Source: Corynebacterium fournieri (GTDB lineage: Bacteria; Actinomycetota; Actinomycetes; Mycobacteriales; Mycobacteriaceae). Taken from it: a stretch of 64,000 nucleotides of DNA. The first letter of the stretch is position 1. The number at the start of each line of letters is the position of its first letter. Made by a program: the position numbers and the translations under genes. This document shows positions 15,577-23,283 of this stretch, in pieces. Location of the stretch: the NCBI RefSeq assembly GCF_030408775.1, contig NZ_CP047210.1:434001-498000 (forward strand). Direction: 5' to 3'. The notes below the pieces were generated by a model. That model searched no databases and had not been told where the DNA came from. It saw only the letters and a list, made by a program, of their open reading frames with translations.

Positions 15577-17241
15577 ATGACGACGAAGACGAAGACGACA
15601 ACCAACCCCGGGGTGTACCCGGTCTTGGTTATCCTGCTGGTCCTGGTCGCGGCACCGCTGGCGTCCGTCCTGATCACGGCGGTCACCGGGTACCGCGGGG
15701 AGGATTCCGCGCTGGAGACGCTCCTGCGGCCGGAGATGCTGCAGGTCATCCGCAACACGGTGTGGCTTTCCGTCCTCGTCGTCTTCTTCGCCACCCTGTT
15801 TGCGGCACCGCTGGCATTCTTCCGCGCCTGGACGCCCATGCGGCGCGCCGGGTGGGTGGAAGTGCTGGTCATGGTGCCGTTTATGACCCCGCCGTTCGCC
15901 GCGGCAATGGCGTGGATGGACTTCACCCGCTTGCGCGGCGTGGCGGACATGCTTTTGGGGCCGACGCTTGGCGACGCCGTCCGGTCCGCCATCAATTCCG
16001 TGTGGGGCATGGGCTTCATCATGGCCGCCGAGCTGTTCCCGTTCCTCTATTTGATCCTGCGCAACGCGTTCGCGTCGATCCCCGCCTCGCAGCTGGAGAT
16101 GGCGCAGGTGGCGGGTGCCAGCCGGTGGCAGCAGTTCAGCCGCGTGGTCGTCCCCGCAGTGGTCGGGCCCTATTCGCTCGGCGCGCTCATCGTCTTCATC
16201 AAGGCCGCCGGCGAGTTCGGCACCCCGGTCACCCTCGGCAACGCGATCGGTTACGAGGTGCTTGTCTCCTCGATTTACCAGGACGTGACCATCGACCCGC
16301 TGAACTTCTCCAAAGCGGCGGCCTCCTCGAGCGTGCTGTTCACCCTCGGCGTGATGGCGTGGGCGGTGCAGCAATGGGCCGGCCGTGGGGTACTGGCCTC
16401 CGGTGGCAGGGTGTCGAGGGCGGTCAACCTTCGGCCGTCGAGAAGCATGATGGCCCTTGCCTGGGTGTACACCGCGATCGTGTTCACCTTGAGCGTGTTT
16501 ATCCCGTACATTTCCATCATTCTGGCGGCGATGACCATCCTGCGCTCCAAGCCGCCGACACTGGACAACCTTACGTTCGATTACTTCCAGATCGTGCTGA
16601 GCATGCCGTCTGGCCTGGAGGCGCTGACACGCTCCATCGCGCTTGGCGCAATCGGCGCGACCACCGCGGTGATTCTGGCACTTGCGGTAACGGTGTTTAC
16701 CATGCGCAGCCGTCGCTGGCCTGCGCGCTTCTCCGACTTCTTGGCCGTCGCCCCGGATACTGTGCCCGGCATCGTGCTGGCCATCGGCTTCATCCTGCTG
16801 TGGAACTCGCCGAAGCTGCCGTTTACCCCTTACGGCTCGCAGCTGATCCTAGTGATGGCGTTTACGGTGCTGTTCGTGCCCATGGCGGTGCAGAACATCA
16901 AGACCTCCGCCGCCTCCATGTCGCCGACGCTCTCGGAGGCCTCCGCCGTGGCTGGCGCGACGTCTTGGCAGACCTTCACCCGCGTCACCCTGCCCATGCT
17001 CGCGCCGGGCATCCTCGCCGGCTGGCTGCTCGCGTTCTTCGTGGGCATCCGCGAGCTAGTCATGTCCTCGCTGATCCGGCCGACGAGCATCAACCTGCTT
17101 GCGCCGTGGATTATGAACCAGTTCGAGCAGGGGCACCGCGCCGAAGCCATGGCCATGACGCTGATCGGCGTGGGCACCTCCACCGTCGTGCTGGTGCTGA
17201 TCCGGTGGTGGCAGGGCAGAAGTAGCGCACACGTTCGGTAA
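15577..17241 (+). CDS. ABC transporter permease, fused double-domain (FbpB type)
   Basis: 554 aa with about twelve hydrophobic segments and two EAA-type loops: LEMAQVAGASRWQQFSRVVVP near residue 175 and LSEASAVAGATSWQTFTRVTLP near 455. The fused arrangement (two permease halves in one chain) is typical of Fbp/ThiP-type importers, so one chain with two ATPases completes the channel. It starts 9 bp after the binding-protein stop. The operon ends here; the next gene is unrelated. Confidence 0.9.
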   Translation: MTTKTKTTTNPGVYPVLVILLVLVAAPLASVLITAVTGYRGEDSALETLLRPEMLQVIRNTVWLSVLVVFFATLFAAPLAFFRAWTPMRRAGWVEVLVMVPFMTPPFAAAMAWMDFTRLRGVADMLLGPTLGDAVRSAINSVWGMGFIMAAELFPFLYLILRNAFASIPASQLEMAQVAGASRWQQFSRVVVPAVVGPYSLGALIVFIKAAGEFGTPVTLGNAIGYEVLVSSIYQDVTIDPLNFSKAAASSSVLFTLGVMAWAVQQWAGRGVLASGGRVSRAVNLRPSRSMMALAWVYTAIVFTLSVFIPYISIILAAMTILRSKPPTLDNLTFDYFQIVLSMPSGLEALTRSIALGAIGATTAVILALAVTVFTMRSRRWPARFSDFLAVAPDTVPGIVLAIGFILLWNSPKLPFTPYGSQLILVMAFTVLFVPMAVQNIKTSAASMSPTLSEASAVAGATSWQTFTRVTLPMLAPGILAGWLLAFFVGIRELVMSSLIRPTSINLLAPWIMNQFEQGHRAEAMAMTLIGVGTSTVVLVLIRWWQGRSSAHVR

Positions 17242-17304
17242 CCCGACGCTGCGTGTCGGCGGGCTTCGTAGGGTTGAAGCTGTCGTTTCCCCAGGAGGTC
17301 CCGC

Positions 17305-18600
17305 ATGACAGATTCCCGCCCGAGTTACTTCGCACTCACCACCGACGTCCCCGGCGCCGAGGTTGAGGTGACCGTGATGGTGCAGTCGCTTTTTTACGAC
17401 GCCCCGTCGCCACAGCAGGTTGAATTCGCCCGGGAGCTTTCGGCAACGCTGACAGCAGTCGCGTCCGAATACACGCCGGTGGAGCCGTGGCGCACCGAGT
17501 CCTTGGACGCCTACCTCCTGTTGGCCAACACCCACCAGTTGCTGGACCTCGCACGCAATTCTGTGGACGCCACCCCTTCGCAGGCGCGCCGCTACTTCGC
17601 GGAAGCCGCCGACAACCTCGAGGTACTCAAGGAGTGGGACCCGCGCTTTACCAACGCCTACTACCAGGCCAGGAAGTGCGAACAGGCGGCGGGCAACTTC
17701 CTCATGGATGAACTCGAGGATTTTCACGATTGCTTAGAGACGTGGCTGCCAGCGCGGCTGCTAAGCCACAGCCCCACAGACCAAGTCGTGGTTGTGGACG
17801 ATTTGCAGACGCCAGAAAGCTTCGCCGCCACGCTCACCCCGGACCACGAGGCGGTGAGCGTGAACATTCTGGAAGCGGACGAGGTGGATACCTATAACGC
17901 TGTAGGCCGCACTGTCTACCCGGTGCCGATGTACCCGGACGGGACGATCAGGTCTCGTCTGGCCACCTCTATTTACGTCGACGGCATGCGCCTGACCTAT
18001 ATCGTCCACACGGACAACGAGGCGTTTCCGCTGCTGAAAGAGCTTGGCGAGGCCGCCGAGGTGTTCAGCAGCGTCACCTGCGGCTACACCCCGGTGGAGT
18101 ACTACACCGAACTCGCCTACGCGAAGCAGCTGGACAACCTCGTGTATTCCTCGCGCTTCGACGAGGACGGGGTCTACCGCCGCAACCTGTTGGACATGTA
18201 CGCGTACTCGCTATCGGTGATGAGCAACTTCGACGGCACGTTTGAAGTGCCCCGGGACCTGGCCCGCGCCGCGGCGCAACTCAACGAGGAAATGCGGGTC
18301 GACGCGGCAATTGAGCTGGCCCGCACGATTGGGCACTGGCTGCCGCGCGACATCACGGACCTCATCCCCCGCGGCTGGACCGACGAAGCCAACGACGAAT
18401 TCTCGCTGGCGCTCGAGGAAGGGCTGAACACGCTGCCCGGACGCCGCTTTATCGTGGTGTTGGACCACCAGTCACCCGAAGAGTACGAGCAGACGCGCCT
18501 GCCCAACCGGGAGAAGCTGTACCCGATGGTGTACGGGGAAATCGCGGACGTGGACATCTTCGACCTGCGCCACACCCAGATTTTCCTGGGCGACATCTAG
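17305..18600 (+). CDS. Internally duplicated cytoplasmic protein of unknown function
   Basis: 431 aa, acidic, without a signal peptide or membrane segments; AGGAGG lies just before the ATG. I do not recognise the family. The protein appears to be a head-to-tail duplication of about 215 residues. SEYTPVEPW near residue 55 matches CGYTPVEYY near 260. A half-end segment VVVVDDLQTPESFAATLTP near 155 matches FIVVLDHQSPEEYEQTRLP near 390, and both halves end with an acidic NILEADEVD/YGEIADVD segment. Stand-alone gene; the next downstream feature is an inverted-repeat element. Confidence 0.75.
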   Translation: MTDSRPSYFALTTDVPGAEVEVTVMVQSLFYDAPSPQQVEFARELSATLTAVASEYTPVEPWRTESLDAYLLLANTHQLLDLARNSVDATPSQARRYFAEAADNLEVLKEWDPRFTNAYYQARKCEQAAGNFLMDELEDFHDCLETWLPARLLSHSPTDQVVVVDDLQTPESFAATLTPDHEAVSVNILEADEVDTYNAVGRTVYPVPMYPDGTIRSRLATSIYVDGMRLTYIVHTDNEAFPLLKELGEAAEVFSSVTCGYTPVEYYTELAYAKQLDNLVYSSRFDEDGVYRRNLLDMYAYSLSVMSNFDGTFEVPRDLARAAAQLNEEMRVDAAIELARTIGHWLPRDITDLIPRGWTDEANDEFSLALEEGLNTLPGRRFIVVLDHQSPEEYEQTRLPNREKLYPMVYGEIADVDIFDLRHTQIFLGDI

Positions 18601-18660
18601 CTTGCGGGCTCCGCATTGCGGACAATTCGGCGGCCACCAACAGTTGGTCCGCCCCAAGCG

Positions 18661-18738
18661 TTCGTAAAAGTTGACATTTTGGTCCGTTCGGGTCTGTAAA
18701 ACCCCAGGTCAGATTTCAGCATTGTCAACTTTTACGAA
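18661..18738. repeat. 78-bp element bounded by 16-bp perfect inverted repeats
   Basis: TTCGTAAAAGTTGACA (18661-18676) is exactly inverted as TGTCAACTTTTACGAA (18723-18738), with 46 bp between. It is A+T-rich relative to its surroundings. It could be a MITE-like element, a protein-binding dyad or an unusual terminator. No target-site duplication is evident. Confidence 0.8.
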
Positions 18739-18800
18739 ATCGCGCACCGAGGAAGCCGCGGGCTCCGCAGTCAGGCTCCGCGCCCGGATACCCTGGGGCC

Positions 18801-19469
18801 ATGCCTCACCTCGCAGCCGCCCCCATCCTCGTTGTCGCCGACATCCACTTGGGCCGCAAGCAACACGGCGACAAGAAGACTGGGCCCGGTCTTGGTTGGG
18901 CGCTCGGCGCGCTCGAGCGAGGTGCCGTGGCCGGGGCGCGACACATGGTCATGCTGGGCGACGTCATCGACCGCAAGCGCTTCACCGATGCCACCTACGG
19001 GGAGGTGTCCCAGTTCTTTGCACGTGGATTGGAGCTGTTCGACACCGTGCTGTTTAGCGCCGGCAACCACGACGTGCACCACGACCTCTCTGGCGTCGTA
19101 CCGGACGGTGTGACGGTTGCGGGGATCAGGCCGCAGACTTTCCGGGCAGGGCAGTGGGCGTTGCATACTGCTGCGGTGGAGGTCGACCGGGACCCGCGCC
19201 AGCTCGTGTCCGAGTTCCCGGAGCCTGTTGTCGGCGCGCAAAACCTAGGACTGCTGCACACCTCCGTCACCGGTGAATACTCCAACCACGAGTGCTTGCC
19301 GTGCACGCGCGACGAATTGCTCGGCTGCGGTTACGACGCATGGCTGTTGGGCCACGTTCATGAGCGGGTGACGTTATCCGATAAGCCGTTTATCGGATGG
19401 GTGGGCATGGGCCAGGGATACCTGGCCCATGCACGCGAAGGCAGGGTAGAGGTGCGCGATTTGGGCTAG
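18801..19469 (+). CDS. Metallophosphoesterase (calcineurin-like)
   Basis: 222 aa. The dinuclear-metal motifs are in order: VVADIHLG near residue 12 (D-x-H), MLGDVIDRK near 50 (GD), SAGNHDVHHD near 88 (GNHD), LLHTSV near 152 (H) and LLGHVHE near 188 (GHxH). This is a compact single-domain phosphoesterase resembling SbcD-like or YfcE-like proteins; the substrate (nucleotide, phosphodiester or phosphoprotein) cannot be told. It overlaps the convergent metX by 4 bp at the 3' end. Confidence 0.88.
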   Translation: MPHLAAAPILVVADIHLGRKQHGDKKTGPGLGWALGALERGAVAGARHMVMLGDVIDRKRFTDATYGEVSQFFARGLELFDTVLFSAGNHDVHHDLSGVVPDGVTVAGIRPQTFRAGQWALHTAAVEVDRDPRQLVSEFPEPVVGAQNLGLLHTSVTGEYSNHECLPCTRDELLGCGYDAWLLGHVHERVTLSDKPFIGWVGMGQGYLAHAREGRVEVRDLG

Positions 19470-20602
19470 ATGTCGTAGGCGCCGCGCTCCGCGGCAACCT
19501 CTCGTGCGGATGGGGTTTGCCTGGTCAGGGTGATGAAGTTGCGCAGGACCCGATCCATCTGACGGGCCTCGACCAGGAAGGCGTCGTGCCCGACCGGGGA
19601 GGACAGTTTCGCCATGGCGAGCAGGTTGCCAAGGTTGCGCGAGAGGTGCTCCTGCTGGTGGTAGGGGTACAAGATGTCGGTGTCCACGCCGACGATCATG
19701 GTCGGCACTGTCGATGACGCTAGCGCCTTGTTCAGCCCGCCGCGGCCGCGCCCAAGGTCGTGGCGGTTGAGCGCTTCGGTGAGGATGACGTAGCTGGCGG
19801 CGTCGAACCGTTCGGTGAGTCTATTGCCCTGATGTTCCAGGTAGGACTGCACGGCGAAGCGCTCGCCGTCCGCGCGGAAAGGTCCGAGCGGGTTTTCGCA
19901 CGCCTGGGCCGAGGTGCCGAAGCGCTCGTCGATTTCCAGCTCGCCCCGGTAGGTCAGGTGCGCGATGCGCCGAGCCGCGGCCAATCCGGCGTCGGGGGAG
20001 CGGCCAGTGCCGTGGTAGTCGCCGCCGTGCCAGTCGGGGTCGTGGGTGATGGAGGTGATCTGCGCGGTTTGGATGCCAATCTGCCAAGCGCTCGCGCGTG
20101 CGGAAACGGCGAGCACCAGCGCGTAGTCCACGGCCTCGGGGTAGAGCAGGGTCCACTCGAGGGTGCGGGCGCCGCCCATGGAGCCGCCGATGATCGCGTG
20201 CACCCGGCCGATGCCCAGCCGGGCCAAAAACGCGTGCTCGGCATGCACCATGTCGCGCATGTTGATCGCAGGAAAGCGCGAGCCCCACACCCCGCCGTCG
20301 GGGTGCTCGCTGGCGGGACCGGTGGAGCCGTAGCAGGAGCCCAGTGCGTTGGTGCAGATCACGCACCATTCGTCGGTGTCGAGCGCCTTGCCGGGCCCGA
20401 CCGCTTCGCACCACCAGTCGGCGGCGTCGGAGTCGCCGGTGAGTGCATGCTCGACCAGCAGGATGTTGTTCTTGCCGCTCAGGTCGCCGCGCGGAACGCC
20501 CCACCGTCGATAGGCAATCTGCGCGTCCCGGATCACCGCGCCTGCTTCGGTGCGCACGTCGCCGATGGCGACGGTGGCCAGCTCGCCTTCCGCTGCCAGC
20601 AT
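19466..20602 (-). CDS. metX: Homoserine O-acetyltransferase
   Basis: 378 aa alpha/beta-hydrolase-fold acyltransferase. The nucleophile elbow GGSMGGARTLEW lies near residue 150, a conserved Asp in VGVDTDILYP near 315, and the catalytic His in SPVGHDAFLVE near 345. It acetylates homoserine with acetyl-CoA, the first committed step to methionine in corynebacteria. Its ATG directly abuts the metY stop (TAA-ATG), so it is transcribed and probably translated in tandem with metY. Confidence 0.94.
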   Translation of the reverse strand: MLAAEGELATVAIGDVRTEAGAVIRDAQIAYRRWGVPRGDLSGKNNILLVEHALTGDSDAADWWCEAVGPGKALDTDEWCVICTNALGSCYGSTGPASEHPDGGVWGSRFPAINMRDMVHAEHAFLARLGIGRVHAIIGGSMGGARTLEWTLLYPEAVDYALVLAVSARASAWQIGIQTAQITSITHDPDWHGGDYHGTGRSPDAGLAAARRIAHLTYRGELEIDERFGTSAQACENPLGPFRADGERFAVQSYLEHQGNRLTERFDAASYVILTEALNRHDLGRGRGGLNKALASSTVPTMIVGVDTDILYPYHQQEHLSRNLGNLLAMAKLSSPVGHDAFLVEARQMDRVLRNFITLTRQTPSAREVAAERGAYDI

Positions 20603-21937
20603 TTAGATCGCCGCGAAGCCGCGCTCGAGGTCCGCAATGATGTCCTCGACGTCCTCGATGCCCACGGACAGGCGCACGGTGGCCTGCGTGATGCCGGCGC
20701 GCGCAAGGCCGGCGGCATCGGACTGCGAGTGCGTCGTGGATGCCGGGTGGACCACAAGCGAGCGCACGTCGCCGATGTTGGCCAGGTTGGAGTGCAGCTT
20801 CAGCGCGTCGATGAACTTCCAGGCCGCAGTCTTGTCGTCCGTATTGCCGGCGATATCGAAGGAGAGCACCGAACCGGTGTACTTCAACCCCAGCTTCTCC
20901 TGCGTGGCCTTGTACGGTGAGCTGTCCAGGCCGGCGTAGTTGACCTTCGCCACCTTGTCGTGGGCCGCGAGGAACTCAGCGACCTTCTTCGCGTTCGCGT
21001 TGTGCCTTTCGACGCGAAGCGCAAGCGTATCTATGCCCTGCAGCGCCACCCATGCGTTGAAGGGGGAAATCGCGGCGCCAGTGTCACGCAGCACACCGGC
21101 GCGTGCGCGCAGCGAGAAAGCGGGCGCGCCGAGGTCCGCGTACTTCAATCCGTGGTACGCCGGGTCCGGGACGGTAAACAGCGGGAAGACATCCTCGCCG
21201 TCGCGCTGGACAGTCCAGTCGAACGTGCCGCCGTCGACGATCGCGCCGCCGATGGCCGCGCCGTTGCCGGTGTAGAACTTCGTGGTGGAAATGACCACGA
21301 TGTCCGCGCCGAGCTCCAGCGGGCGCACCAGGGCAGCGGTGGCCATGGTGTTGTCCACGATCAGCGGCACCTGGTTGTTGTGGGCCACCTCCGCGACCGC
21401 CGGGATGTCCAAAACGTCCGCGATCGGGTTGCCGAAGGTCTCGCCGTAGAAGGCCTTCGTGTTCGGCTGCACTGCGGCCTGCCAGCTTGCCGGGTCGTCC
21501 GGGTTGTCCACGAACGTGAAGTCGATGCCCAGCTTCGGCAGCGCGTGCTGGAAGAGCGTCTCGGTGCCGCCGTAGAGGCGCGGGGAGGTGACCACGTGGT
21601 CGCCGGCCTGCGCGAGGGTGAGGATCGCGGCGGTTTCCGCGGCCATGCCGGAGCCGAACGCGGTGGCTGCCACGCCGCCCTCCAGGGAAGCGAGGCGGTC
21701 TTCCAGCGCGGACTGCGTCGGGTTGGTCAGGCGGGTGTAAATCGGGCCCGCGTCCGAAAGGTTGAAACGGTTCTCGGCGTGCTGCGCGTCGTCGAAGACG
21801 TAGCTGGTGGTCATGTAGATCGGCTGGTTGCGTGCGCCGTAATCCTGGTCCACCTGCTGGCCAGCGTGGATGGAGCGGGTGCCGAATGACCATTCGTGTG
21901 CGTTCGAGTTGTCGTACTTCTGCTTCGGGTTCGTCAT
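20603..21937 (-). CDS. metY: O-acetylhomoserine aminocarboxypropyltransferase (sulfhydrylase)
   Basis: 444 aa from ATG 21937 (MTNPKQKYDNSNAHEW); the frame is open further upstream, but that part is not protein-like. It is a PLP enzyme of the Cys/Met metabolism family: YTRLTNPTQSALEDRLASLEGG near residue 75, an IVDNTMATA segment and the PLP lysine in STTKFYTGNGAAIGG near 215. It converts O-acetylhomoserine plus sulfide to homocysteine. First gene of the metY-metX unit; an McbR-like box lies about 34-49 bp upstream. Confidence 0.95.
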   Translation of the reverse strand: MTNPKQKYDNSNAHEWSFGTRSIHAGQQVDQDYGARNQPIYMTTSYVFDDAQHAENRFNLSDAGPIYTRLTNPTQSALEDRLASLEGGVAATAFGSGMAAETAAILTLAQAGDHVVTSPRLYGGTETLFQHALPKLGIDFTFVDNPDDPASWQAAVQPNTKAFYGETFGNPIADVLDIPAVAEVAHNNQVPLIVDNTMATAALVRPLELGADIVVISTTKFYTGNGAAIGGAIVDGGTFDWTVQRDGEDVFPLFTVPDPAYHGLKYADLGAPAFSLRARAGVLRDTGAAISPFNAWVALQGIDTLALRVERHNANAKKVAEFLAAHDKVAKVNYAGLDSSPYKATQEKLGLKYTGSVLSFDIAGNTDDKTAAWKFIDALKLHSNLANIGDVRSLVVHPASTTHSQSDAAGLARAGITQATVRLSVGIEDVEDIIADLERGFAAI

Positions 21938-21970
21938 GGCAAGCAATGTAGTCAGCTTGGTCTGCAAGAA

Positions 21971-21986
21971 TGTACTAAGTGGTCTA
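21971..21986. promoter_or_regulatory. Candidate McbR operator upstream of metY
   Basis: TGTAC-TAAGTG-GTCTA has one perfect half-site of the TAGAC-N6-GTCTA motif and a second half with two mismatches. It lies between the divergent metY and the 22067 gene, nearer metY. metY is a known McbR target in C. glutamicum. Confidence 0.45.
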
Positions 21987-22066
21987 TTCGGGTTTGCTGT
22001 GCTGTGGGTTTGGATGAATAAAAATTCGCGCGGGAACCGGGGCGGGGGCGTCCGCGTCAAAGTGGC

Positions 22067-23005
22067 ATGGGGATAGACCGGGAAAGCAAGGACACTCTGC
22101 AGAAGTGGGAAGCAACGAAGGAGGGGTTGCGGGCAGAGCTCGTCGATACGCGGAGGCTCACCCACGGGACCTTCCCCGACGGCGATTTCGTGGAACTGGA
22201 GCCGACGGTGTGGTGCCCCGCTGCGGTGTGGAAGAGGCTGCGGTACCACGAGCGGCAGTGGCTGCGGGTAGAAGCTGCAGCAATGACCAGCACCTCTGCG
22301 GTGCTGGCGGGGCGATCCGCCGCGCGGAAACTTGGGATGTGGGTGATTTCAAGCGGGGACGAGCTGGTTGAGGTGGCGCTACCGTCGCGGAGCATCTCTC
22401 AAAGCCGGGCCCGGAGCGGGGACTACACGTTCCACTGTTCGAGGCTTCGGGCAGACGACGCGCTCGTCTATGAGGGGCATAGTGTCACCACCCCGATCCG
22501 CACCTTCATCGACATCGCTCGATATCACGGGTTCATCGAAGGGCTTATCGCGGCCGATTATCTTCTGCGGCGGGGCAAAGACCCGGCCGAGATTGCGCAG
22601 GAAATCCGGCGGATGGGGCGTGCAAAGGGGATCGCAATGGCGCGGGAGTGTCTGGCGCATGCGATTCCAAACTCTGACTCTGCTTACGAGTCGCTTGCCC
22701 GGGGATTGCTTATCCAAGCCGGTATCGGGCCGGTGGTGGCGCAAGCTAAAATCGAGCACTACTTTGCGGATTTGCTCGTTGATGGGTGGCTGATCATCGA
22801 GATTGACGGCGCGGTGAAATACGAAGGCGAGGATGCCGCTGAAGTATGGAATGCGGAGTTCAAGCGACAAAAGCGCATCGGTAACAAGGGATATGTCTTT
22901 CTGCGGTTTGACCCGAAGACATTGCGTGAACACCCAGATCAATTCATTGCGGAGGTGCGTGCGACATTGGCGGGTGCCGGCCTGTTGTCGGCCCGGATGG
23001 GGTAG
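22067..23005 (+). CDS. AbiEi-like/DUF559-type protein with a PD-(D/E)XK-like C-terminal domain
   Basis: 312 aa. The first two thirds resemble actinobacterial AbiEi-antitoxin-like proteins: a TSTSAVLAGRSAARKLGMW helical segment near residue 75, a THxS-type strand and TPIRTFIDIARYHG near 140. The C-terminal part (about 200-312) has the DUF559/Vsr-like layout: SAYESLARGLLIQAG with a conserved Glu, then FADLLVDGWLIIEIDG with D and E-x-D, then KRQKRIGNKGYVFLRF. Such proteins are common, often multicopy and of unclear function in corynebacteria and mycobacteria; nuclease activity is inferred only. It sits next to a repeat element. Confidence 0.7.
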   Translation: MGIDRESKDTLQKWEATKEGLRAELVDTRRLTHGTFPDGDFVELEPTVWCPAAVWKRLRYHERQWLRVEAAAMTSTSAVLAGRSAARKLGMWVISSGDELVEVALPSRSISQSRARSGDYTFHCSRLRADDALVYEGHSVTTPIRTFIDIARYHGFIEGLIAADYLLRRGKDPAEIAQEIRRMGRAKGIAMARECLAHAIPNSDSAYESLARGLLIQAGIGPVVAQAKIEHYFADLLVDGWLIIEIDGAVKYEGEDAAEVWNAEFKRQKRIGNKGYVFLRFDPKTLREHPDQFIAEVRATLAGAGLLSARMG

Positions 23006-23026
23006 GTGCGGGGGTGTTTACCGCGA

Positions 23027-23214
23027 GGGTGCTTACTCCAGAGTGCTGGCCTAGCCAGGATGCTTACTCCTGGATGCTAGTTGCTCGAGTAGCGGGACTG
23101 GCAGAACTGCGGGTTACTTGGGGAGTAAGCACCCTCGGGTAAGCATCTAGCCGGGTAAGCACCCTCGGGTAAGCATCTAGCCGGGTAAGCATCCAGGAGT
23201 AAGCATCTCGCCGG
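23027..23214. repeat. Dyad repeat element, locus 2, with three 30-bp tandem units
   Basis: The left part holds inverted units (GGTGCTTACTC at 23028-23038; GGATGCTTACTCCTGGATGC at 23058-23077). The right part is three head-to-tail 30-bp units at 23125-23154, 23155-23184 and 23185-23214, the first two identical. Each contains two GTAAGCAYC half-units about 15 bp apart. It is the same family as the 9648-9800 element, with the same left-arm GCTTAC, core, right-arm GTAAGC organisation. It lies between convergent genes. Confidence 0.85.
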
Positions 23215-23228
23215 ATAGCGCAGAAAAA

Positions 23229-23263
23229 CGGCCGGCTGCGGGTGTGCTACCCGCAGCCGGCCG
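23229..23263 (-). terminator. Rho-independent terminator of icd
   Basis: A 15-bp GC-rich perfect stem (23229-23243 with 23249-23263) and 5-nt loop is followed, on the minus strand, by a T run at 23223-23228. It lies 20 bp beyond the icd stop. Confidence 0.9.
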
Positions 23264-23283
23264 GCCGGTCTCAGATCAGCGAG

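Noticed and set aside
14470-16374. 634-codon minus-strand frame across the ABC binding protein and permease genes
   Set aside because: Antisense shadow, rich in Arg/His/Gly; the plus-strand products have clear motifs.
23125-23214. Three 30-bp repeats considered as a CRISPR array
   Set aside because: The units are contiguous with no unique spacers, no cas genes are present and an inverted arm lies upstream.
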